From the NCBI GenBank assembly GCA_022496185.1, contig WTXG01000001.1:1612001-1676000 (forward strand): 64,000 bases of DNA. Reading direction: 5' to 3'. A model generated the notes under the pieces. It was not told where the DNA came from. It saw only the letters and a program-made list of their open reading frames with translations, and did no database searches. A program made the translations under genes and the position numbers. This DNA is from Multifurca ochricompacta. Taxonomy: Eukaryota > Basidiomycota > Agaricomycetes > Russulales > Russulaceae. Positions 24,300-36,206 of the stretch are shown here, one piece after another (the stretch's first letter is position 1; the number at the start of each line of letters is the position of its first letter).

Positions 24300-26216
24300 T
24301 CATATCGCATTGGAAGTCTTCTCCACATCAACACGAATACCACTGATGCAATTCACGTTACCAGCAGCCTTGAAGTCTTCCATGTCGTCCTCAGCCATAT
24401 CCCCTGATGCTTTGTGATGGAGTCCATTAAGCTCGACACTGTTGTCATGGCCTACGACGCCGAGATCGCTGCCAATAGTGCTGAGCATTACCCCGGAGTT
24501 AATGGTTGTATTCTTGCCACCGTATAGATGAGGTTTACGACCGCTGGCTCCAGTGGTGCCTGAACCGGCAGGAGAACGGTGCTGACTAAACTGGATACCA
24601 AAATGTAATCCCCTGGACCCATGTGAATTGAAAGCATGGCCGTCAGAATGGGTCACTGTCTCAGAGCCGCGTTCACGAAGGTCGAGAATCTTGTGAGAAA
24701 TATAGAGTAAGGCCGACTTGACATGAAAAAAAAACCAAAGCAGCATACGAGGCGACAGGCCAGTACGGGGCCCAACATCACGCTCAGAGGGATATTGATC
24801 GCGGATATGGCCTGTCGGGGCCTTGCTAGATAGATCAGCAAGAGAATACGATACCGAGTGTGGCCTTACTGTAGATAAAAAATACCATTAATCTAACAGA
24901 TTACGGGTAGTATCTTGGATCAGCGAAGGCGAACATTGGCAAGACGTATGAACAAACCAGATTTGCAATGGATATGAGCAAGTAATAAAAAACACCTTCG
25001 CGCAAAAAGGTTTGAATAAGGCGGCTACTTGGCCCTCCGTTGCGGCGGCGGACGTAAAAGGCTTTGCAAATGGTCATGAAGGTGACGATTGTGTCGAAAC
25101 CAAGAGGAGCAATCTGCAATCGGTCATTGGTGGAGAACGGGGCTGACTATCGACATGAACCGACAAAGAAACCTATAACATCGAAATTCATAAAACTGTT
25201 CTTACGCGCCAAAGGAAGTTGACATACCAAGGAGATGAGCCGAATGAGGCTTAGACATGGGGAAGCAGGGCCCTGATTCTAATAACAGTTAACCTAAAAA
25301 ACGTTCAGGAATTGACGGACACCGACAAAAGGGGGGGTGGCAAAAGGCAATACTAATTCATAGTGTAAGCCTATTAAAGAAAGAGAGAATTGGTGCTTAC
25401 CGAGCATCTGGGAGGTATCAACATACAGTTGATAGGCAACCATGCCCCCCAGTGCGCAGAGAAGACCGGACAGAACTAATTTATTGCGGTTGAAGAAGGC
25501 ATATGTCCGGATCAACAGTACAGCTAGGGTGATGTATTTAGTACCAGTTATATATTAGCAATGTAATGATGATGGCAACAGACATTCTGAACCGACTTGG
25601 TTCCACATTGCCAATGCAACTGGGATCTGATATGAAAACATTCACTAAGACGAACACGCACATGAAGGAGGCTTGCCTTATATATTCTTTGACAGGTTTC
25701 AAGGCTATGATTGTTGACGAATGCGTACAGCAAGTAAGGCACCACTGTAATGACCCAATAACTGTAGATGTTAAGCTGCATGATTGAAAGTATTCTAGCC
25801 ACAATACCGGCAAAACAGGTATGCCACTTTGACTGGGGTCCAGGACGTTTTCCAAATCTGCGACACGCTAGCTTATGAGCCTTGCGGGTACATAGAGGAA
25901 GTGGTCTAACGTATTGCCACTCTCTTGGCAGGCTAATTATCCAGTCCCATAGAACGACAGCGTCTGTCATACCAAATGCAAAAATGGGGTTATCTGCAAA
26001 TTTTAATTGATGGAAACGCTTACACATTGCTTATCAAAATGAAAATAGTGGCATAAACCGGTTATGCTGATGACCATCGGAAGCGGGTAGAACTCACAAC
26101 AGAAGTAGACTTGGGTCCTGTGATGGTAAGGTTGAGTTAGTATTTAGTATGACGAAATGGTGTGAAACTACGCACACGAATATAAAATGTTGTGCAGCTT
26201 CGAGGGTGTCCTGCAT
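24300..26216 (-). CDS. DUF6533-type multi-pass membrane protein
   Basis: A fungal family of unknown function with about seven transmembrane segments, expanded in mushrooms. The first exon is MQDTLEAAQHFIF at 26216. Spliced exons give DAVVLWDWIISLPREWQY, KTSWTPVKVAYLFCR, YWVITVVPYLLYAFVNNHS, IPVALAMWNQVGSECL and LLIRTYAFFNRNKLVLSG. Next come LGFDTIVTFMTICKAFYVRR, GGPSSRLIQTFLREGVFYYL, and after IPLSVMLGPVLACR a cytosolic tail (LRERGSETVTHSDG) to 24300. The intron joining YK to IPV (25627-25676) has a GC donor (AAG|GCAAGC). Exon boundaries near the N terminus are tentative. Confidence 0.75.
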
Positions 26217-26611
26217 GACTGCAAAGAGAGAGAGAAAGAGAGAGAGGCCCAAGAGGGAGAAAGAGAGAGGAAAGAGAGGATCAATGTATGCGTATTTGTA
26301 TGAACGATAGGCTCTGAAAGAGATTCATCTCATCTCGTCTTTGGAATGAGAACAACCATTTTGATAGTTCGATCGGGACATAGTTAGACATCTTGTCTTC
26401 TTGGTTAGAAGTTATCACAGCGACTAGTAATCCCATTTCCCGGATTGGATTTACAGTGGTACTTCACGTGATAACCTTTCCAGAACCAGAATTCTTGGAT
26501 CACGGACTGTCTTCTGGTCTATCTGGTTTGGTCTCTGGTCTCACAATCCTTACATAATCTAAGTCTACACTCACCCACTTGTCACTACACTACTACCTCA
26601 GTCAGTCAGTT
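26217..26611. promoter_or_regulatory. divergent promoter region with a GAGA tract
   Basis: About 395 nt between divergent starts. A purine tract of GAGA/GAAAGA units occupies 26222-26280, next to the membrane-protein start; the rest has no gene. Confidence 0.5.
26222..26280. repeat. GA-rich low-complexity tract
   Basis: Irregular (GA)n and GAAAGA units directly upstream of the DUF6533 gene start. It could be a GAGA-type promoter element, but no factor can be inferred. Confidence 0.7.
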
Positions 26612-27335
26612 ATGACTACTATAACACATTTAACGTCGCTCTCTCAACTTGACGCCATTCTCGGCAAGTCAACCACAAAATTAACTGTAAGCCTGCACCA
26701 TGCCATGCCTCATAATTCACAGTACTCATGTAATTTACTAGGTCATTGATTTTCATGCCACATGGTACGTATCCTGAGTCCTGAGAACTGTTGAGTCGCT
26801 GAACCTGCTCAAATGACCCCAGGTGTGGGCCATGTCATGCCATAGCTCCCGCATACGAGGCACTGTCCAGACAATATACGAACGTGAACTTCCTCAAGTG
26901 CGATGTGGATGCTGCGCAAGATGTCGCAGGTCGTTACACTATTAGCGCTATGTAAGTGCTAGACACCTCCCAACGGACTCTTCATAAAGCGAAATGCGCC
27001 CGCCTTAGGCCAACCTTTGTGTTTCTAAAAGGGCAGACTAAAGTTGATCTGGTTAGAGGTGCAGATAAGGCGTACGTTTGTCAGATACCATACCCTCTTT
27101 TTCACTCACTTTACGATCGCCCAGGGCATTGGAGAACACTCTGCGAAAACACAATTCCGGATCAACACCTTCTGCCTTTTCAGGCAGGGGCCAGAGCCTT
27201 GGTGATTCCCCCACTACTCCCCAGCGGTCTCAAAATGACGGCGCAAAGGGGTCGTTAGTCACTCTTGATCCCCAGGTAAAAACGCTTCTCGTTTTCCTCG
27301 GGGCATACCTGCTCTTCTGGTACCTGAGCAGGTAA
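26612..27335 (+). CDS. tail-anchored thioredoxin
   Basis: Five exons, about 166 residues after splicing. The thioredoxin fold occupies residues 1-105: [20 protein letters not shown] with the active-site CGPC at about 34-37, FLKCDVDAAQDVAGRYTISA, the cis-proline region MPTFVFLKGQ and DLVRGADKA. All joins are canonical; the TG|G codon of the active-site Trp is split by an intron. A Gly/Ser/Pro linker leads to a C-terminal hydrophobic helix, TLLVFLGAYLLFWYL, followed by SR and the stop. That makes it a predicted tail-anchored protein facing the cytosol (ER or outer mitochondrial membrane). The residue after CGPC is His, where Lys is more usual. Confidence 0.88.
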
Positions 27336-27560
27336 GAATCTGGGCTGGCGTTGGGGAATGCTGATACCTCGAGTGGTTTTGTAAAAAAAAACGGTATAAT
27401 GATATAAATAAATAAAATGAGTGACTGATCACATGACTGACTATATTGTGACCGTGACTGCTGAGGCGTTAACAGTCACGCGACCGCGAGTGAACAATGA
27501 GTGAGCACATGCACGTCGAGTCGCGCGCGACCTTGTGACGACCGTAACTTGCATGAGAGC

Positions 27561-30500
27561 ATGTCCTCTGGCAATGTTGGACCTCCAACATCCTCATCTT
27601 CTGCATCTCTTCGGGTGATGCCTCTCATTCCTGAACGTTACATCGATATCCCATCTCAGAGATTGTATGCCTTGAGTTTTGGATTGCTTATCCAGGTGAG
27701 GACTACCTTTTGTCACCGCTAGTCCCCAACCTCTCCATTCAAATTTTCCCTCGTATCTGGTTTCTTTAGGCCATAAAACTATTCGACTGTTTCCAATATC
27801 TTATTTCCTCAGAAGGAAGCTCCGCCCCACACTATGGTAGAAAATGGCTACTTGTTGACCTCTTATTCTGTCTCGCCCTCTCGCGCCTACGTATCCCTCG
27901 GTTGAACTACGCAAACTCGATCGTGGTGTTGCAAGTATTTGGATTTGCCCTCATGGACGGACTTTTATTTGGCGGTATTCGGTTAAATGTCCTTGGGGAC
28001 CCAACTCGCATTCATCGCGCAATGGTACGTTGGTCACCGCGCCTTATTGTACGCCGCTTCTCAAGACCTTCCAGATCATATCAGTTTTCAGTCATCGCCC
28101 GGCATGCTCAGCATATCTTATATCCTTTCTCTTCTTACCTTCGGTCTCGTAACAAGCGAAAGTTATGGCAGTAAAGACATTCATCTCGCCGGCCAGCACA
28201 CTGTCCGCATGTCCCCCATTAGCACCGCGCAGCTTAATCCTTATAGCCAGAGGTTCTGTTTGGACTCTGCTTCAAGTAGCGTTCTTGTCCCAATCCTCTT
28301 GAACAATTCTAGTCCTACTTTATTGCGATATACCATCACGCCTTTGGGCTACGTCGAATCATCGGGGGCAAAGATCGAATCTGTCACGTTGTCTGCACGT
28401 GATCTCAAGGCTATAGAAAACGCGCGTCTGGAACTGTTACGAGCGAAGTCCTCGAAACAAGAATATTCTGATGACCATGTTGACGAATATGACGATGAAC
28501 ATGAGACTGACGATTCACGCGACCCTCATTCTTCTCTCCCACGCTTACAGACAACTCAATCTCTCGTTCACATTCGCCTCTCGAAGCCAGGGACAATTCG
28601 TCTCAAGGACGTTCACGACCCATCCGGCGTCGATGCTCGCATTTTCTACCCCTCCGATGTTACCATTGCGCCGTGCCCTCGCGCCCAGTTTGTCGATGGT
28701 GACTCTCTCTTTCGCGGGGATAACGTGAAGTGCGCGGCCGCTGGTCTAAACACCCTTGGTGAAGAAAAGGACGTTCAGTTAACTCTGGGTATATTTGGCG
28801 TTCCTCCCCTTAGCCTCAAGTGGTATAAGGATATCAATGGCCGCAGGGAACAATTTGTGGTGGAGGGCATCGAGACCGAGCATATTTCACGCTCTGAACC
28901 CCTGACATCATCGTACAACTCCCCTCAAGAGGTTCGCGTGCCGCTCACCGTCTCCGCCGAAGATTTTGGCGTCCATACATATGTGCTCGAGAGTGTTACA
29001 GATGCCATTGGAAACTTGGAGCATCTCTCTTCCTCTTGGTCGCCGGCAAAATATGGGGACCTTTCTCCCGAACTTAACACGAACATCAGTCGTTCTCTAC
29101 GAGTACTGCATCGCCCCACTATGGCTTTCAAGGGTTGCGGACCTCAAAAGCCTTCCTTTCTTCGCATCGGCTCTAATGTTTCCCTAGTCATTGATGCCCA
29201 AGAAGCCGATAGTCTCGACTCTCCGTGGGATGTGAAAGTGCGATACCAACCCCCCACTGACGAGTTTGGCAAAAGCGTCAATAAACGCCTACGGCCGTGG
29301 CAGCAGACCATCCATACCCAATCTGACAAGCGCGACGTAACTGTCGAAGCAGACTCCCCTGGAGACTATACTATCGTGGATATCAGGGGAAAATACTGCG
29401 AAGGCGACATATTAAGTCCTGAGACCTGCACCGTTGTGGAGCTACCAAAACCTGCTGCGGAAATCGAATGGCGGCGGATTCACGAATGGTGCGTTACCCC
29501 AATACGGATCCAGTGAGCTGGCACTCATTCTTTACAGCTCTGGAGATACCGGTGTTGCCGCCTCACTTGTCCTTCATGGTACACCACCCTTTCATGTCTA
29601 CTACCGAATGCAGCGAGACAAGGAACCAGCGCGGGAGCTGGTCAAGACTTTTTACAACTCTCGCGGCGAGATGACTCTCCAGCCCTCTCAAAGTGGTCAT
29701 TACATCTACAGTTTTTCTCACATGAGTGATGCCAATTACAACAAGGTGGACATGAAGGGTCCGACTATTGACCAGATTGTCCATCCATTGGCATCGGCCA
29801 TGTTTGCAGAATCTTCTGGAAGGGATCGGATGACGATCAATAGCTGCTCAGAAAACTCCGTTGAAGTGGACGTCAATCTTGGGGTAGGTATCTCCAAAAC
29901 GTAACTCTGATATAATGACAAGTTCTCGACTTTCAGGGCACAGGGCCGTGGAATTTGAATCTTCAGCTTGTTGGCCCCCAAAAATCCGAGATCGTGTCTT
30001 TCTCTGGCATCGACACTGCCCGGAGAAGGCTCCAGGTTGCTTTTCCTAAAGATGTGAACAAGGAAGGTGGATCATTTGAGATTAACATTAGTGGGTGTCC
30101 TTTGCACGTATCAATGGTTTCCCTACATTCATACGATCTCCTGCGTCTAGTTAGCGTTGAAGACTCATCTGGCTGCAAGCGTACCCTCTCTATCCCTGGG
30201 GTTACCGTTAATGTTAAAAAGGTCAAGCCTACTGCGAGGTTTTATGGAAAGGAGGGCCAGCGGCGTGTTGTCACTCTTGATAATGAGGAAGCGAGCCTTC
30301 CATTGAGGTTGACCGGCGACGGGGTATTACTAAGTTCTGACCCTAACGTTGATCTCCGCTAACCAACGTTTCTTAGCCATGGGGGATCAAGTATCACATC
30401 CTGGAACGTGCTGAACAAATTCACTTCGCTCGGCTTGAGTCCCCTAATGGCCACTTACGAGTCAAAGATAAAGGTCTTTATGAGATTTTGGAGGTGAGCT

Positions 30501-32087
30501 GAGCCTCATCTGATAACAAAAGGTACAAGGTGGATAACTTGACCACGGTGATAGGTATCCGACTCGCAATGTCCTGGCACGGTCATAGCTCAGGAATCTA
30601 GTTACGAAGTAGACTGGGTTCCACGGCCATCTGCAACCATCTCTCCTGACACAGAGGCGATATACGAACCGTATAACGGCACCTACATTTTGCCTGCTAT
30701 CTGTGAAGGGACGAATGCACATGTTGATTTCGATCTCACAGGTCTTCCTTTCGTACCCATTGATCTTCATATACTTATTCAATCCGGGCAGGTCGACCTC
30801 CTTTTCAAATCATGTATAACATCGCACGGCCCATTGACTCGGGTGGTACGAGGCTACTCAATCAGCCCACCTTCAACAGTATACAACCCCGAACTCGCTT
30901 CCAGCTCCACACGTTGGAACCTGGCCGGATTTACTACGAAGTCAAACAAGTTGGCGATACCGCCTACCCACTTTCCAAACACAAAGGCATCGTCATCCCC
31001 CGTTCCGACCGACCACTGTTCGAGCAGGAGGTTCTCATGCGACCATCCGCGCGGTTTGCGAGCCTGGATAGGCTTTCTTATTGTTTACACGGCAGCCTTG
31101 TACCCCAGGGCATGGGTAGTGGGAGCGGTGTTATCGTGCTCCAAGGCACACCACCCTTCGAACTAACAATATCAGTGCAGAACCTCGCTGCCAGTGAACG
31201 TTTTACTGAGACCGTGACTATACACGACACAACTTGGCCGCTTGATCTTCCAGATACAATTTCAAATCTGTGGGACCACATCAGGTGTCCATTGAGACTG
31301 TTAAGGATGTGTCGCGCTGTGAACAGAGGCTTCCCGATCCCCAAGAAAGGTCAATTTGGGTAGACGTCGCAGAATCTGCTGCAATCGTTCCGTCAGAAAG
31401 AAGAGAGCACTTCTGTGTTGGAGAAGTTGCACATTTCCAATTGGAGGGCATTCCCCCGTGGACAATTGGGTGGGAGGAATTCTTTAAAACAGCAACTTCT
31501 GTTGACATGAAACCAGGTACCATGTGAATGGCAAAGCCTACTCCCAAGAAGCCAAACAGTCGCCATTTGCATTGGCCCAACGGCAGCCCGGAGAGTTCAA
31601 AATTACATCCATCGCGCAACAACAAAAGATGTGTAAATCAGCGGTGACGGATCTTACTTATGCAGTTCACCCTCTCCCCACCGCGCAAGTTGGCCACGGG
31701 AACAGGATCTTCCAAGACATCCATGAAGGTGAATCTGCCGTCAGTTGCCAGTAGATCATCCTATTTAATGATATTTAATAGGTGACCAAGCTGAGATCAA
31801 GTTTACGTTGATTGGCGAACCGCCGTTCACATTCACGTATCAACGCTCAGAGCTGAACCCTAGGAAGGGCGGCAAGCCAGGCAAAGTCCTTGAGACGCAT
31901 ACTGTGTCGGGCGTCACCACCATGGAGTATTCCATCTTTTCTGCCTTAGAAGGTCAGTGCAAAAATCTTTGGATGTGAACAGGGCTTAATAAAACGAGCA
32001 GGCGTCTGGACGGTCACGTTCATCGCCGACCATTACTGCCGATATCCACCCGCCCAGCCAGACCGAATATTAGATCAAAGACCATAA
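27561..32087 (+). CDS. POM152: nuclear pore membrane protein POM152
   Basis: Integral nucleoporin of the pore membrane ring. The N-terminal part has the transmembrane segments (LYALSFGLLIQ, WLLVDLLFCLALSRLRIPRL, IVVLQVFGFALMDGLLFGG). Next is the family block AGQHTVRMSPISTAQLNP at about 28190-28250. A chain of luminal Ig/cadherin-like repeats follows, marked by CGPQKPSFLRIGSNVSLVI, VLHGTPPFHVYYRMQR and VLQGTPPFEL-type turns. The C terminus reads WTVTFIADHYCRYPP and stops at 32087. About twelve introns were traced, including 28024-28090, the one joining HE to CSGDTG, and GD to GPWGIKY. At 31255 the frame changes by one base within an exon (expected PDYNFKSVGPH). Start chosen at MSSGNVGPP. Confidence 0.9.
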
Positions 32088-32274
32088 CTGGTTTCGTTTG
32101 CTCGGTCATTTGTATTTATAGTAGACAACTCAAAACAAGTCAATGATGACTTCCACGATCATTTACATTTGTCTCGAGAACAGATAGCAAAGCAGGCCAT
32201 AGAACCGGTCAAGGGAGGTGAATTGGCAGAAAAACCCCTGCACTTTGTACCTATTCTTCGCCCCTCAGGATTGT

Positions 32275-33505
32275 CTAGACCTGCGCGGACGAGATGTAGA
32301 ACCACTTAGAAACTAGTACATATGTCAATACCGGCACCCTGACAAAGTAAACAAACGAACTGGCTGGGTCAACAGGAGCTGGAGGCTTCCTAGAATCGGG
32401 GGGCAAGTTCGTGTATGATGGGTCGTCCTTCCTGACGTATCCAGGAGAGTTTTCGACGGTTACAGTGCGACTGAAAGGGTATCAGCTCGGATCCCCCCCG
32501 CTGTTGCTAAAGGTAAAGAAACTCACATTGAGAGATCGTAGTTCGATGTCTTGGCGGGGCTTTCACCAGAGATAAGGCGACGCCAGGCTTCATGGCATTC
32601 GTGGATGATTTCAGCGGCATATTTTTTATTCTTGGCCTCGCCAGAGAACGCGAACTGGTTTTCGGGCTTGCCATCTGGGATTTTGTAAATCCTATGGGGA
32701 ATGAACACCGGATCAGTCAGTGCGGAGTATTGGGATAGAGAAGGATGCGTGCCGAAACCACTCATTCGTGGCGCGTACGAGGCCAGGTAGATGGCGTTCA
32801 ACGTCCTCAATGTCGTTTAGCTTGGACGCCAGTGGATCCTGGACATCCACGACAAGGACTTTCCAGTCGGTTTCGCCTTCGTCAAGAAGGGCCATGATGC
32901 CAAGGACCTTAACTTGCTTGACTTGACCCACATAACCCACTTGTTCCCCGATTTCGCAGACGTCCAATGGGTCATTATCGCCTCTGGCCTTGGTCTCAGC
33001 ATGCTGCTGAGTAGGGTCTTCCCAAGTCTATACGCGCGAGCGATAAGGGGCTGCGTTATGACAGAGAGGGAGAGAGAGAGAAAGCTGACTTGGGGGAAAG
33101 CACCATAATTCCAGATGTACCCATGGTGAGGGAAGCAGTTGCGCACATAACGCAGGCGGCCCTTTTTAATATCTTGCTTGATGGGATTGAACGACTCCTC
33201 CTTAGAATCTCCATTTTAGCATTGGTCCATCGAGGAACCTCGACGATCATATTGAGGATATTATTGCTCTGATCAGCGAAAAGCGAGATATCGTGAAACG
33301 GCGAGACGACCTGGCCGTTTCTCTCGATGTAAACGCGATGCTCTGATTTGTTTTTTTTTTCGGTTGGATCATTTCATTCAACGAAAACAAGTTGTAAATG
33401 GACATACCGAGGGTGTTGGGAGCACCGATGAGGCGGGGAGTATATTCTGGGGGATAAGATAGGTAAGCGAAAAGAAGGGGAGGGAGAGAGCGTACGTGAA
33501 GACAT
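32275..33505 (-). CDS. IPP1: inorganic pyrophosphatase (family I)
   Basis: Cytosolic family I pyrophosphatase that hydrolyses PPi released by biosynthesis. The short first exon (MSS at 33505) is spliced to [13 protein letters not shown]. Downstream are [43 protein letters not shown], the signature [14 protein letters not shown] with its metal-binding aspartates, and [33 protein letters not shown] and [12 protein letters not shown]. It ends in [11 protein letters not shown] 48-nt intron (32313-32360) without stops joins PVDPA to the KWFYIS tail, matching known fungal C termini. It is convergent with POM152, 187 nt away. Confidence 0.94.
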
Positions 33506-33675
33506 CGCTGATGAAGATGAGGGAGAAGAAAGAAAGCGGAGCTGCTGAGAGACTCGACTGGACACGCGCGACGCTGCCATTGAATGATGACTGTAATTCG
33601 GGGTGGTCTCTTATTGGTGGCAATGACAAAACAAGATGATTGATATTATCATATCTACATTGACATTGACATTGA

Positions 33676-36030
33676 CTACAGCGAATCGGATTTCAGTACA
33701 CGTAATATATCTATATCCTCCCCACCTTTGGTATCGCGAGGTCGAGAGAATAATTCGTTAAAGTCAAGTCGAAGGAGTAACCGCTCGATGTGTCTTCTCA
33801 TCTCCCAAATCTTATCAGATCTTCTGCCGTCTTTCGTTCGTGTTCCCGGCGCGTACATCGATACGTTGTGCATCGTGGAGTTCAGGAAACCTGACTTCGA
33901 GACGTCTGCTCTTCCGGGGATAGCCTGCTGAGACGTTGATTGCGTTAATTGCTCATAGAACGTGTCCAGAAGCGAATGAAACGTCTGATTCGATGTGAGA
34001 GCAGTGAGGCACAGAGATTAGCGACAAGCGAGAGTTTTAAGGAAAGAAGGCAAACCTCGTCGATCTCTGAAACGACGAAAGAACGTTCCCTAACCATCTT
34101 GCCAATTCCATCTGCCCCACCGGCCAAACTGCCTTCGGACAGTAGAGCAGGTAACACGTCGCCACCCCACCTCTCCACCTGTGCAACTAACTGTTCGCAC
34201 AGCTCAAAGACGGATCGAAGGGTGGCGGTGAGCATGGGATTCGTTAGAAGACAGCCAGTTAGTAATCGCTCGAGGTAGGTGCTGTGTATGTTCTGCAGCG
34301 TCGTAAAGTCAAGGTTTGTTGTAGCAAGAACCGTGGTTGATTCTGTCCCGGGTTCTATGGTACCCAAGGTCTTCGGATCGGGGGTATCCGTGGCCGGACC
34401 CCCGATGCCTTCAGAATTTTGAGCCCTCGACTCTCCTTCTGGGCTCAGCTGCTTCTTGAGCCTTTTGAATTCGCTATCAATGACATCCGTCATGACATAG
34501 CTGAGCAAGTTGTCAAGGAACCAGTTCATCTCTCTCACCAAACCCCAGCCACATCTCAGGAGTGCCTGGCGCGCAGCCAAGTCCTCTCTTGTACCGCCCT
34601 CACCCAATCCCGTCCAGCGTCGACGGGCACGTTGGGCGTTAGACAACGCAGCCCAGCATGTGTGCATTCGTGTGTGTGTTTTTCTGAGGGACGACAGAAA
34701 TGCAAAGAGGGTGCCATACACCTGCAGATCAGTGGGTTGGAGGAACATGTCTAATGGCCATTCCACTGTGTACAGTAAATTTAGTGCGGTGCCAAGTACA
34801 ATGTCGTTAAAGGTCGTTTCGACGGTGGTGTTTCCACCGATGGATTGGGCAAGAATCCTGGGGTCTGATAAAGACGGGAGGAGAGGGCGTACTGGCCCAG
34901 AGGGTAGCTGAAACCGGAGACAGGAAAGTAACGGATCATATTGGGCGGTAGTTCCCAACGAAGCACGCAGCAAGGAAAGATTGAGATCTTGTTCACGAAT
35001 CATGATAGACGGACCCGTTCGGGAGGTCAGTCGAGATATTTTGAGACGCTCGATCTCTCTGATCAACGAAAGGCTGAATTCGCCGTTACGAATTAAAAAA
35101 TAGTTGGCTCTACATGTCCACTTATGAGACATTGTCACACTCAGGTACGTGGACACTCACAAAGAGTCAACTGACGTTTCAACATCTCGGATGGTAAGAA
35201 CGTTCATCCAAAGCCACTCGCTTACATTGGTGCGGATCTCGGCGATCACCCTATCGAAGGCGTACTGGTCCTCGACGGGCACTGCGTCCAGCTGTCTCGC
35301 ATGATTAGCTGCGAGATTTTGAGGGAATTGTGCCCTCCACCTAGCCGTTTTGACCTTTCCAATGGCCTTCCCCACGTAGGATATCGAGCTTTTGGATTGA
35401 GCGGAGACACAAGAAGGGACGCATCCGTCCAGAAAGGCGTACTCCTCGGACACAATGGGGTCGGTGTCCGAAACGGAGCCGTGGATCAAAAGGGATGCGA
35501 GTTGCGCTTTCCACACTCGCTGCACCGCCAAAGACAAACGAGACATAATATTTGCGATGCGATGTATGCCCGTCGAAGAGCGTAAAGTGAGCATGTCAAT
35601 CAATGGACCAGGTTTCCAATCCTCATTTGAGCAAAGATTATCCACAATGCTTCTAAAGCAGCGAAGGGTGTATCCCATTGGGCGAAAGTAGCGCGTATGG
35701 ATGACAGAGGAACGAAAGAACCAGTTGCAACAAGCGTTGAGTCGCGCTTAGCACTTTGTCTTCTGTTTCTACGACGAGCGCCTCGTAATCTTTCTTGAGA
35801 ATCTGATTCAAGGTAGAAGCAAGCGCACAGACATAACGAGAAGATGAACGGGAGAGTATTGATGAGGCATTCTTTATCTTCCGATACCTAGACGCGATGA
35901 GGCCGATAGACTCGAGGCATTGTTGTTCGCCAGGATGGAGAAGCGGTTCAAAGGATGGATGAACAGTATTACCTGTAGGAAATAAAGATGAAGAATGACC
36001 CGCTAATACAAGTAAAACTTCTGCTATCAT
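33676..36030 (-). CDS. gamma-tubulin complex component, GCP4 type (Spc97/Spc98 family)
   Basis: Microtubule-nucleation subunit of the gamma-tubulin ring complex at the spindle pole body. It starts MIAEVLLVLAGHSSSLFPTG at 36030, matching the GCP4 N terminus in position and character. The N-terminal GRIP1 region continues through LHPGEQQCLESIGLIASRYR. The C-terminal part has LNLLYTVEWPLDMFLQPTDL, FLSSLRKTHTRMHTCWAAL, MNWFLDNLLSYVMTDVID and the ending LLLRLDFNELFSRP. Two one-base frame changes occur within the conserved segment RDSTLVATGSFVPLSSIR..WDTPFAALEAL, at about 35748 and 35644. Introns are at 35157 and near 33990. Divergent from the TBC gene with 176 nt between starts. Confidence 0.85.
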
Positions 36031-36206
36031 GATTGTTGTGATTGTGTGCACGCGCACGGATGGGATGTCGTGGTGGTCGTGGATGGGGCGAAATGATCAC
36101 GTGCATCGCGTCCCTTCCGACCAACGCCGGGACGACCGACAAGAAAATAAACGACTCGGTCGAGACAGATAACAGCCAGACCAGGCCGAGAGCCCAATGC
36201 AATGCA

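Noticed and set aside
27501..27560. Longer POM152 start
   Set aside because: The upstream extension opens with GTG, not ATG, and is unlike the family; the ATG at 27561 is preferred.
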